From assembly GCA_030706735.1 (NCBI GenBank), contig JAUZNZ010000034.1:1-48796 (forward strand): a DNA stretch of 48,796 nt. The letters are read 5' to 3'. Made by a program: the position numbers and the translations under genes. The notes under the pieces were generated by a model that saw nothing but the letters and a program-made list of their open reading frames with translations, was not told where the DNA came from and searched no databases. Positions within the stretch are counted from its first letter, which is position 1. The number at the start of each line of letters is the position of its first letter. Below, one piece after another: positions 33,126 through 41,299 of this stretch. The DNA comes from Bacteroidota bacterium. GTDB lineage: Bacteria > Bacteroidota > Bacteroidia > Chitinophagales > Chitinophagaceae.

Positions 33126-35439
33126 AGATCAACAGCCATCCGCAGAAAATCCGGCTCAGTTGTCCGATCTGAAAATAACCGAGCCGAAAGACTGGGCGGC
33201 AGGAATCCCCGGGGTTGTAGCGGCATTCAGCGATGTGTTTTCCGAAGCAGGCCCCGCGAGGGGTCTGAAGGCCCTGTTCAAGATGAACCAAAAGGGGGGA
33301 TTCGACTGTTCCAGCTGCGCGTGGCCTGACGAGGATGGCAAACGTTCGCCCATTGCAGCCTACTGTGAAAATGGGGCGAAGGCCCTGGCGGAAGAAGCCA
33401 CGAAAAAAAAGCTCAGCATCGATTTCTTTGCCGCTCATTCGGTGCATGAGCTGGCGGCCATGACCGATATGGAGATCGGGAAAAAAGGCCGTATCGCCTT
33501 TCCGTTGCATTTGCCCAAAGGCGGCAGCCACTTCGTGCCCATCGCCTGGGAGGACGGCCTGAGGAAAGTGGCAGACGCACTGAACGGCCTGGACAGCCCT
33601 GACCGCGCGGCTTTTTACACTTCCGGCCGTCTTAGCAATGAAGCCTCCTTCATGTACCAATTGTTTGTCCGTGAATTCGGCACCAACAACATGCCCGACT
33701 GCTCAAATATGTGCCATGAGTCCAGCGGCGTTGCCTTGCTGGAAACGATTGGGTTCGGCAAGGGCTCCGTGACCCTCGAAGATTTTGAGGACACCGAAGC
33801 CATCCTGATTATGGGGATCAATCCCGCCACCAATATGCCCAGGATGCTCGACTCTTTGCAAAAGGCAAAGAAGAACGGGGCAAAGATCATCGCCATCAAC
33901 CCATTGAAGGAGGCCGGCCTGCTTGCCTTCAATAATCCCCAGGAATTCACGGGTTTGATCGACAGCGTCGCAAACAAAGGCGCCACCAAAATGGCAGATC
34001 TGTTCCTGCAGGTGAGGATCAATGGCGACATGGCGGCCCTCCAGGGCATTGAAAAATTACTATTCGAGGATGAAGACCGCGCCCCGGGAACCGTGCTCGA
34101 CCGCTCTTTCATCACAGAGCATACCGTCGGCACCGGCGGCCTGAAGGCCCATTTAGCCGGTCAATCGCTCGAATCGCTGGCTGAGGCGGCCGGACTGTTA
34201 CCTCAACAACTGAGAGACGCAGCAGACATTTTGAAGGATAAAAAGAAGATCATGATCTGCTGGGCCATGGGCATTACCCAACACAAGAACGGGGTGGACA
34301 CCATCAAGGAAATGGTCAACCTTATCATGATGAAGGGTAGTCTGGGGAAGCGGGGGGCCGGTCTATGTCCGGTTCGGGGCCATAGCAATGTTCAGGGCAA
34401 TCGTACGATGATGATCTGGGAGAAACCGCCGGCCTGGTACCTGGACAAATTGAAGGAGGTATTTGGATTTGAGCCGCCGAGGGAACGAGGCGTGGATGTG
34501 GTCGAATGCATCAAAGCGATGCATGCCGGCCGGATCAGGATCTTCTTCGCTATGGGCGGGAACTTCCTATCGGCCACCCCCGACACCGGATACACTGCCG
34601 AAGCGATGCGTCGGTTACAGCTCACGGTCAATGTATCTACCAAGCTAAACCGGACGCATCTCGTCCATGGCGGGGAGGCCATCGTCTTCCCCACTCTGGC
34701 ACGCAGTGACAAAGATGTCGTGAATGGCATCGAACAATTCGTCAGTTGTGAGAACTCCATGGGCGTGGTACAAATGTCCAAAGGGGTACTGAAACCCGTT
34801 GCCAACGGACTTTTGAATGAAACACAGATTATTTGCCGGCTCGCCAAGGCAACCCTGGGCAATCGAACCAAGGTCGATTGGGACCTCTATGCCGGAAGCT
34901 ATGATGCGGTCAGGGACCTGATCGCGCGCTGTATCCCCGGGTTTGAGGACTACAATAGGAGGGTGCGGGAGCCGGCAGGGTTTTACCTGCCCAATGGGCC
35001 GCGCGCCGGCAAATTCGGCTCCGCGCCTTTCGGCGACAAAATGCCTTTCAGCATCAACCGCCTGCCGGAGGTCCGGATGGAGAGTGATGATTTCCGGATG
35101 GCGTCCGTGCGAAGCCATGACCAGTTCAATACAACGATCTATGGAATGGATGATCGTTACCGGGGCGTGCATGGAGAAAGACGTGTTATCTTCATGAACG
35201 AGCAGGATATGTTGGACGCAGGCTTTAAGGCGGGTGAGAAAGTAGATCTGTTCAACTATTACGAAGGAGTGGAACGTGTGGCACGCCTTTTTGTTGTCGT
35301 GCCTTACGACATTCCCCGCAGATGCACCGTCACCTATTATCCCGAGACGAATGTGCTTGTGCCGATCGATAGTGTAGCAGAGAAAAGCAATACGCCCACG
35401 TCCAAACTCGTGCTCATCAAAATAAGGAAGAACCATTAA
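33112..35439 (+). CDS. FdhF/YdeP family molybdopterin oxidoreductase
   Basis: A 775-residue bis-MGD enzyme of the YdeP group, related to formate dehydrogenase alpha subunits. It starts with the YdeP-type FDCSSCAWPD (Cys 66 and 69) instead of a classical four-Cys 4Fe-4S motif. The likely molybdenum ligand is Cys 201 in NMCHESSG; no selenocysteine is seen. Cofactor-binding segments include ILIMGINPATNMP, CWAMGITQHKNG and RGHSNVQGNRT, and a molydopterin-binding C-terminal domain follows. No signal peptide is present, so it is cytoplasmic. Substrate is not established for this family; E. coli YdeP is linked to acid resistance. Confidence 0.92.
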   Translation: MKPSEDQQPSAENPAQLSDLKITEPKDWAAGIPGVVAAFSDVFSEAGPARGLKALFKMNQKGGFDCSSCAWPDEDGKRSPIAAYCENGAKALAEEATKKKLSIDFFAAHSVHELAAMTDMEIGKKGRIAFPLHLPKGGSHFVPIAWEDGLRKVADALNGLDSPDRAAFYTSGRLSNEASFMYQLFVREFGTNNMPDCSNMCHESSGVALLETIGFGKGSVTLEDFEDTEAILIMGINPATNMPRMLDSLQKAKKNGAKIIAINPLKEAGLLAFNNPQEFTGLIDSVANKGATKMADLFLQVRINGDMAALQGIEKLLFEDEDRAPGTVLDRSFITEHTVGTGGLKAHLAGQSLESLAEAAGLLPQQLRDAADILKDKKKIMICWAMGITQHKNGVDTIKEMVNLIMMKGSLGKRGAGLCPVRGHSNVQGNRTMMIWEKPPAWYLDKLKEVFGFEPPRERGVDVVECIKAMHAGRIRIFFAMGGNFLSATPDTGYTAEAMRRLQLTVNVSTKLNRTHLVHGGEAIVFPTLARSDKDVVNGIEQFVSCENSMGVVQMSKGVLKPVANGLLNETQIICRLAKATLGNRTKVDWDLYAGSYDAVRDLIARCIPGFEDYNRRVREPAGFYLPNGPRAGKFGSAPFGDKMPFSINRLPEVRMESDDFRMASVRSHDQFNTTIYGMDDRYRGVHGERRVIFMNEQDMLDAGFKAGEKVDLFNYYEGVERVARLFVVVPYDIPRRCTVTYYPETNVLVPIDSVAEKSNTPTSKLVLIKIRKNH

Positions 35440-35444
35440 GCCTC

Positions 35445-35927
35445 ATGACAATCAGGACAACTCTCCGCCCCGGCGACCTCGGCCAAATTATCATGATGCA
35501 TGGTATCCTATACCATCGGGAATATGGTTATGGGATCGAGTTCGAGGCATACGTCGCCAAGGGTCTGTATGAGTTCTACAAGAACTATGACCCGAAAAAG
35601 GATCGCGTATGGATCGCGGAGGAAGAAGGGAAGATCGCCGGCTGCCTGTTCCTGATGCACCGTGAAGACGGAGAAGCTCAATTGCGCTTTTTTCTCCTGG
35701 AACCGGCATATCGCGGGATCGGCCTGGGGAAAGAGCTGGCCACGCTATTTATGGCATTCTTAAAAGATCGAGGTTACAGAAGGGCCCACCTGTGGACGAC
35801 TCATGAATTGCATGCGGCGGCGGCCCTTTACGGGCAAATGGGATTTACACTCACTGAAGAATTGGGATCCACCGCTTTCGGTAAGCCCCTTAAAGAGCAA
35901 CGGTATGACCTTATTGTGCGTGACTGA
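35445..35927 (+). CDS. GNAT family N-acetyltransferase
   Basis: A 160-residue acetyltransferase with a typical GNAT fold: DRVWIAEEEGKIAGCLFL (strands 2-3), LRFFLLEPAYRGIGLGKEL (strand 4 and the acetyl-CoA pyrophosphate loop RGIGLG) and AAALYGQMGF (helix 4). It resembles proteins often fused to MarR domains, but here it stands alone. It begins 5 bp after the YdeP-like gene, so it is cotranscribed with fdhD and the molybdoenzyme. The acceptor is unknown. Confidence 0.92.
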   Translation: MTIRTTLRPGDLGQIIMMHGILYHREYGYGIEFEAYVAKGLYEFYKNYDPKKDRVWIAEEEGKIAGCLFLMHREDGEAQLRFFLLEPAYRGIGLGKELATLFMAFLKDRGYRRAHLWTTHELHAAAALYGQMGFTLTEELGSTAFGKPLKEQRYDLIVRD

Positions 35928-36030
35928 AGTGGATTGCGGAAATACTGTGCAAATTATTCCCCGAATTGAACTGGGCAGGGCAGTCAAAGGAAGCTGGCAT
36001 TGTTTTGTTTGCTTTACACGAAAGACAACC

Positions 36031-36213
36031 ATGCGCCAGGATCGCAAGATCACCATCGACAAAGACCGGCTGCGGCAATATAACGCCATGAAACCTGCTG
36101 CAAGAGGTTTGCTGGTGACGACCGTCAAATTCACGGCCAAGATGATGTGGGGCTTGCTGCGATTTGCATTCCGACTTCCCGGAATGGTGAAGCGGGCCGC
36201 TAAGAAGGAGTAA
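36031..36213 (+). CDS. Small basic protein of unknown function
   Basis: A possible 60-residue protein rich in Arg and Lys, with a C-terminal half (TVKFTAKMMWGLLRFAFRLP) that could form an amphipathic or membrane-associated helix. The frame is open further upstream, but the earlier part overlaps the acetyltransferase gene in another frame and looks non-coding, so the ATG at 36031 is preferred. It overlaps the 3' end of the convergent permease gene by 14 bp. No family is recognised; it could be a chance open frame. Confidence 0.45.
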   Translation: MRQDRKITIDKDRLRQYNAMKPAARGLLVTTVKFTAKMMWGLLRFAFRLPGMVKRAAKKE

Positions 36214-37531
36214 GTTTATCCCGTTGAAATATTCGGATCATCGCCCAGGCCAGGACGGCCGAAAACATCATACCCAGCGCAATCAATACGATCATCATAT
36301 TCCTGCCCTGGGCGTAGATGGCCCCCGAAAGCGCGACGCCATAAATGCCCAGGGGAAGGACGATCATTAGTACCAGGCCGGGAACACCAAGCGGTATCTT
36401 AAAGGGACGGAGCGTATTGGGTTCGCGCAGGCGAAGCACGATCAGGGCGACAAATTCCAGGGCGAGGCCCGCGCCGTACAAAATAATGTCCATGATCACC
36501 AGATCGGAAAAAGTAAATAAGACCAGGATGCTGACAATGACAGATGAGGCGAGGATCGAAACATACGGAGTGCCGAATTTAGGGTGAAGGGTGCACAATT
36601 GCCGTGGAAGGAGACGGTCATCCGCCATCACCTGCGGCACTCTTGAAACCGACAAGAGCACGCCTGAATAAAGTCCAACCGTACTGGCCATCCCTCCCGC
36701 AGCCAGCATAATACCCAGCCAATGCCCACCTGCCAATTCACCGAGTGCCGGAAAGCTGCCGGCATTCAATACCGATGAATCGATCCCGGACCAATGCACG
36801 ACGACCGCCGTCGCCAGGTAAAGACCGACGATCAATAGAAAGGCCATGGTCATTGAAAGGAGATAAGATCGTACAGGACGAGCCACTTCCCCGGCATAGG
36901 TCGTGGTATTGTCCCAACCGATGAAATTCCACATCACCGTATATAGTCCCATGGAAATGGCCGAAAAGGACTCGCCTTTCAAAGACGGGGCGGGGAAATT
37001 GGCATGCATGCCATGACTGCCCAAGGCCACGATAAAAAGCATAAAAAAGGGGACAAGTACTGCCGTACCAAGGATCAATGAGACCCGCCCGACAGGCACG
37101 ATGCCCAGAATATTCAAAAGTGCCGATATCCAAATGATCAGGAGACAAACAGGTATTTTGTACATCAGGATCTCCGGGAAAAAAAAGGATGCATATCCTA
37201 TGAACAGTACGGGATAGATCGCCAGGTCAACAAAAGTATACAGCCAGGTCCACCAGCCTTCATAAAAAGCCCACCGCAAACCCAGCGCCTTCTTGACCCA
37301 TTGATAATATCCTCCGGTCACAGGCATCAGGCTATTTAGTTCGAGCACCGTAAGAATGGTCGGAATATCCCAGATCAGCGGGGTGAAGAGGAGAAGAAAG
37401 ATAGCCCCATGATCCCCCACATAGGCGAACAAGGGCTCAAGGCCGTAGGGGCCTCCTGAAACGGTCAGAAAAATAATAGCGGCCAACTGCAATGGCCTGA
37501 GTTTTCTCGTCGGCGAAGGCGAACGACCCAT
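36200..37531 (-). CDS. APC superfamily amino acid permease
   Basis: A 443-residue inner-membrane transporter with about 12 hydrophobic segments. The first helix carries the APC unwound motif (FLTVSGGPYGLEPLFAYVG), followed by a proline-rich LMPVTGGYYQWV that matches the family consensus after helix 2. It probably moves amino acids or polyamines with protons or sodium; the SGGPYGLE variant resembles plant/bacterial polyamine-transporter-like members, but specificity is a guess. It is a single gene, convergent with the small basic protein and separated from the next upstream gene by 22 bp. Confidence 0.9.
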   Translation of the reverse strand: MGRSPSPTRKLRPLQLAAIIFLTVSGGPYGLEPLFAYVGDHGAIFLLLFTPLIWDIPTILTVLELNSLMPVTGGYYQWVKKALGLRWAFYEGWWTWLYTFVDLAIYPVLFIGYASFFFPEILMYKIPVCLLIIWISALLNILGIVPVGRVSLILGTAVLVPFFMLFIVALGSHGMHANFPAPSLKGESFSAISMGLYTVMWNFIGWDNTTTYAGEVARPVRSYLLSMTMAFLLIVGLYLATAVVVHWSGIDSSVLNAGSFPALGELAGGHWLGIMLAAGGMASTVGLYSGVLLSVSRVPQVMADDRLLPRQLCTLHPKFGTPYVSILASSVIVSILVLFTFSDLVIMDIILYGAGLALEFVALIVLRLREPNTLRPFKIPLGVPGLVLMIVLPLGIYGVALSGAIYAQGRNMMIVLIALGMMFSAVLAWAMIRIFQRDKLTPS

Positions 37532-37553
37532 GAATATAAAAGTAAGCAGAAAT

Positions 37554-38315
37554 TTATTGTCGCTTCAAGAAAACAGCCGGCTCGAAGAAAGCGTCGTCCA
37601 GCGGGACATCCTGCTTACAATCGAAGTAGTTCTCAATTTGTATGAGCTTGTCATTGAAATAGAACCGGCATTTGGTTTCAGCCCACCCGCCCCCGAATTT
37701 TTTCTGGCCTTCGAAGATGCCATCCTCTCTTCTGCCTCCGTCGAACTTGATCAGGCGAACCAGGTATAAATCCTGTTTATCGAACCAAAGCTGGTTCACT
37801 CCGGTATCTCCTTTTATAGCCGTCCCGACAACAAGCACCGGTTTCCCTTCAAATACCTCTTCATGCGCTTTGTCGAGGTCATAGTTCCAGGCTTTAAGCT
37901 GTTGCATCACCCGGCCCTCGGTATAGAAATACATGCCGCCCAGTAAGAAGGTCAGGTCGTTATCGTCCTTGCGGGCGCCGCGCAACTTGCCATTCCGAAA
38001 ACCATAGGAAGAATCACCTTTATAAATGACCGCATTCCCGCTATCCTTGTCGCCGAAGTCGATGCGGAAGAGAGCGGGGTATTTGATGGCTTCATACCAA
38101 ACCTGGGTACCCTTGAGGCTGTCGTTCCGGTAAAATTCCGTATTCTGATTGAATACGAAACTGCGATACCATTTGCCCGCATAACGTAGATAGGTCTGAT
38201 GGATGACGTCTCTACCCGTGAGAGGGGGATTGATGAGGGAGTCGCCGCCGGGGAGGTCGGGTTTGGCCGCGATGCAGGCCAGGAATAAGATCCCCGCGAA
38301 AATTTTTTTTCTCAT
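37554..38315 (-). CDS. Secreted protein of unknown function, possibly LolA-like fold
   Basis: A 253-residue protein with signal peptide MRKKIFAGILFLACIAA. The mature part alternates short beta strands (FVFNQNTEFYRNDSLKG, ALFRIDFGD, PVLVVGTAIKGDTGVNQLWFDKQDLYLVRLIKFDG) in a way that recalls LolA/outer-membrane lipoprotein-sorting-like beta folds. That is only a shape impression and no family is firmly recognised. It starts 5 bp after the stop of the M1 peptidase gene, so the two are cotranscribed and may act together in the periplasm. Confidence 0.75.
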   Translation of the reverse strand: MRKKIFAGILFLACIAAKPDLPGGDSLINPPLTGRDVIHQTYLRYAGKWYRSFVFNQNTEFYRNDSLKGTQVWYEAIKYPALFRIDFGDKDSGNAVIYKGDSSYGFRNGKLRGARKDDNDLTFLLGGMYFYTEGRVMQQLKAWNYDLDKAHEEVFEGKPVLVVGTAIKGDTGVNQLWFDKQDLYLVRLIKFDGGRREDGIFEGQKKFGGGWAETKCRFYFNDKLIQIENYFDCKQDVPLDDAFFEPAVFLKRQ

Positions 38316-38320
38316 ATCGG

Positions 38321-39946
38321 TCAGTTAGTAGGTGATGATCTTGCTTGACGGGACGAATCCTGCTCGAAGAGCAGCCGGGTATAGGGGTCCAATTCAATGC
38401 GGTCCGGAGCCGTATCGGCAGGTATGGTCATGGTGAATGATCCTCCTTTAATGTCGCATTGCATGATCCGCGGAGCATCCCTGCCCGGTGTAAATACGGC
38501 AATGTCCAATGGAAAAGCGAACGGTTCGGACTGCAGTTGTGTGATGGTCAGGTTGATGCGTCCGGAGGCCGCATCGTAGGTCCAGGTCAGGCGCAGTTTC
38601 GGGTGGCCGGCCGTAAGCAGCCATTGCCGGAAGAAAAGGTTCAGATCCTGTCCCGATGCCGATTCCATGACCGATTCAAAATCCCGGGTAGAAGCATTTG
38701 CTCCCCGATACCTTGCATAATATTCCCGCAGTCCTTTCCAGAACGCGGTATCGCCGACCCGTTGCCTGAGCATATGGAGAACCCAACCCCCTTTCTGGTA
38801 AGAATTGGCATTCAGGAGGCGCATGTATTGGCTCGTCGTGTCAACAACCGGCGATACATATGTTCTTGCAAATGCAATAATATCCTTCCGGTCGGATCTT
38901 TCCATGGATATAAGCGTGTCGGGGCCATACTTCGAGGCCATATACAGCGCTGACAAATAGGTAGCAAAACCCTCGCTCAGCCAGAGATGGGCGTAATCCG
39001 TCTCGGTGACGGCATCCCCAAACCACTGATGGGCTATTTCATGAGCGAGCACCCGTTCAAAGCGGTGGGTTCCGGAGATCAGGTTTTCTGCATAGAAAAT
39101 GCAACTTGCGTTTTCCATCCCGCCGAAAATGGTGGTGGACTGGACGTTCGCGAGCTTCTTGTATGAGAAAGGGCCGATCCTATCCATATAAAAAGGAAGG
39201 ATGCTGACAGCCTGATCATAGTCATAAAACCCTTTTTCCCGGTCCTCAGGATAGACCCAGGCGGACACCGGGACACCTTCGGCAAGGCCGGCCTGGTCGA
39301 TGGCAAAATCGGCAATACCGACTGCCATGATCTTCGTGGGCAGAGGCACTTCCTCCTTCCAATGAGTGTAACGAATATGGCCGCCCAGAACAGTATCCTG
39401 TATAAGAACTCCGTTGGCAATAACCTGATAATGATCGGGGGCTGTGATCCGCCAGTCAACGGACGCTTTGTCTGAAGGGCGGTCCACGCATGGAAGCCAG
39501 TTCCTGGCCCTATCCGGCCAATTGTCGGAGAAAATGGTGCGATGGTGATATTTATTCATTCCATAGATAAGGCCGTCCGCCGGTATGCCCTTATAATATA
39601 TGAGATAGGTCCTTTCCTGCCTTGGCTCCGCGGCCCGGCCACTGTGCAGGACGATCCCGTTCGGGCGTTGCGTGAACGGCACCCTGGTCTGCCCCTCCCG
39701 AACCTCCTGCACGACCATCCCTTTTCCATCTGCCCGAACGCCGAGCAGGTCGAAAGGGATTTCCGTTACCGGCCGCAGCATCCTGAGGGTTATGGACGCT
39801 TTACCAACCAGCGTATCGTTATCGTCATTGATCTGGAGGGAAAAATCGTAATGGATCACATCGAAGGAAGGATCCGGCGGATATCCGGCGGCCAGGGCAG
39901 TTCGCAAAAACAGGGTCAAAGAAAGGGCGAGCCATGGTCGAATCAT
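38321..39946 (-). CDS. M1 family metallopeptidase, short form
   Basis: A 541-residue exported zinc peptidase (signal peptide MIRPWLALSLTLFLRTALAA). It has FGGMENASCIFYAE, the M1 substrate-binding motif in GxMEN form, HEIAH at residues 302-306 and the third zinc ligand Glu 325 in LSEGFATY. It lacks the long C-terminal helical domain of the first M1 gene in this window (841 residues), ending soon after the catalytic domain, as in many Bacteroidota M1 proteins. It is the first gene of a two-gene unit with the secreted protein that follows. Confidence 0.93.
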   Translation of the reverse strand: MIRPWLALSLTLFLRTALAAGYPPDPSFDVIHYDFSLQINDDNDTLVGKASITLRMLRPVTEIPFDLLGVRADGKGMVVQEVREGQTRVPFTQRPNGIVLHSGRAAEPRQERTYLIYYKGIPADGLIYGMNKYHHRTIFSDNWPDRARNWLPCVDRPSDKASVDWRITAPDHYQVIANGVLIQDTVLGGHIRYTHWKEEVPLPTKIMAVGIADFAIDQAGLAEGVPVSAWVYPEDREKGFYDYDQAVSILPFYMDRIGPFSYKKLANVQSTTIFGGMENASCIFYAENLISGTHRFERVLAHEIAHQWFGDAVTETDYAHLWLSEGFATYLSALYMASKYGPDTLISMERSDRKDIIAFARTYVSPVVDTTSQYMRLLNANSYQKGGWVLHMLRQRVGDTAFWKGLREYYARYRGANASTRDFESVMESASGQDLNLFFRQWLLTAGHPKLRLTWTYDAASGRINLTITQLQSEPFAFPLDIAVFTPGRDAPRIMQCDIKGGSFTMTIPADTAPDRIELDPYTRLLFEQDSSRQARSSPTN

Positions 39947-40020
39947 GATGGTTAATTATCCCGTCAAATTAGTGAAACCGTGAGCATAGCCCTAACCATT
40001 CATCAAAATCCTTGTTTTGG

Positions 40021-40038
40021 TGAGGAATATTGTCCTCA
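40021..40038. promoter_or_regulatory. Inverted repeat between the M1 peptidase and AI-2E permease genes
   Basis: TGAGGA-ATATTG-TCCTCA is a perfect 6-bp inverted repeat with a 6-nt centre, in the 216-bp space between divergent genes. It could be an operator; nothing identifies the protein. No gene is seen in this space. Confidence 0.3.
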
Positions 40039-40093
40039 ACATGGGTAATCGGGCCCGGTCATTATAAGAAAATATACGCCAGGCAGGTATTGG

Positions 40094-40123
40094 TTTGAGC
40101 TTAACGATGCCCTTTTATAATTC
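40094..40123 (+). promoter_or_regulatory. Probable promoter of the AI-2E family permease
   Basis: TTTG (40094-40097) is followed after 18 bp by TATAATTC (40116-40123), a partial match to TAnnTTTG. It lies 40 bp before the ATG, in the right orientation. Confidence 0.42.
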
Positions 40124-40162
40124 GGCACGAGAAGGGATAGATAAGGGTACGGAGAACTCACT

Positions 40163-41284
40163 ATGCCCAACAAATACCCATTTTATCTCAGATGCACCAT
40201 TATCCTGCTGGGCCTGGTGTTATTTACCTATATCCTTTTCAATCTTAGGGGAATTCTAATACCATTAGCCTTTGCCATTTTCCTTGCGATCCTGTTGAAC
40301 CCTCTGAGTAACCTTTTGCAACGATGGAAGGTACCGAAGACCCTATCCATTGTGCTTACCCTTCTTGTCGCCATACTCGTGTTCGTAGGTATTGGATTTT
40401 TTCTATCGACTCAGATCGCCACGTTCACCGATCAGCTTCCTGTACTTAAGAAGAAATCCGCCGAATTAGCAACCAAGCTGCAGCAGCAGGTGACCCGGCA
40501 ATTCGGCATGCCGATCCAAAAACAAAACCAGTTCATGGCAGAAGCGGAGGCAGGTTTGAAGCCATTGATCGGCCAGGCACTGGGCACCGTCATGGGATCT
40601 CTTGAAGTGGTCTTTCTTCTTCCGGTCTATACATTTCTATTCCTCTATTACAAGACGTTGATCCTGGACTTCTTATTCGACGTCTTTGCAGAAAAGAACA
40701 TAAAGGATGTAAGCCTCATACTGCAGAAGGTGAAAGCCGCGATCCAAAGTTATATGTTCGGGCTATTGATGGAAGGATTGATCGTGGCAACGTTGAATAC
40801 GCTGGCATTGATGATCATCGGCGTGAAGTATGCCGTCCTGCTGGGCATTCTGGGCGCCATCCTGAATGTGCTGCCTTTTATCGGTGGGATCATGGCGGTA
40901 ATACTGCCGCTTTTCATCGCGACAATAACCAAGGACGGGATACACACGCAACTCGAGGTCGTCGCCGCCTATATCGTCATTCAATTCGTCGATAACCATT
41001 TCCTCGTTCCCTATATCGTGTCATCGAAGGTCAAGATCAATGCGCTGATCTCCATTGTCATCGTATTGCTGGGTGGCGCGGTTTGGGGCATTTCGGGCAT
41101 GTTCCTGTCCATCCCTTTCATCGGTGTGCTGAAGATCATTTTCGATCGGATACCCGAATTGAAGCCATGGGGGAAATTGCTTGGGGATGAGGTGCCCGTC
41201 TATCACAAGGGGCAGCTCCGGATCAAAGCACAGATCCAACAGATCCGAAAGATCCTGCCGGCAGGAACCAAGCGATCCCGATAG
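40163..41284 (+). CDS. AI-2E/PerM family permease
   Basis: A 373-residue membrane protein of the AI-2E exporter/PerM (UPF0118) family, with about eight hydrophobic segments. Signatures include FAIFLAILLNPLSNLL near the start, PVYTFLFLYYK in the middle, the long IIGVKYAVLLGILGAILNVLPFIG and the C-terminal VIQFVDNHFLVPYIVSSKVKINAL. Members export autoinducer-2, or act as Na+/H+ antiporters or in osmotic stress; the actual substrate is not readable. GGAG lies about 10 bp upstream of the ATG. It converges with the metallo-beta-lactamase gene with only 15 bp between the stops. Confidence 0.93.
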   Translation: MPNKYPFYLRCTIILLGLVLFTYILFNLRGILIPLAFAIFLAILLNPLSNLLQRWKVPKTLSIVLTLLVAILVFVGIGFFLSTQIATFTDQLPVLKKKSAELATKLQQQVTRQFGMPIQKQNQFMAEAEAGLKPLIGQALGTVMGSLEVVFLLPVYTFLFLYYKTLILDFLFDVFAEKNIKDVSLILQKVKAAIQSYMFGLLMEGLIVATLNTLALMIIGVKYAVLLGILGAILNVLPFIGGIMAVILPLFIATITKDGIHTQLEVVAAYIVIQFVDNHFLVPYIVSSKVKINALISIVIVLLGGAVWGISGMFLSIPFIGVLKIIFDRIPELKPWGKLLGDEVPVYHKGQLRIKAQIQQIRKILPAGTKRSR

Positions 41285-41299
41285 CGGGCAAGCGATCCA

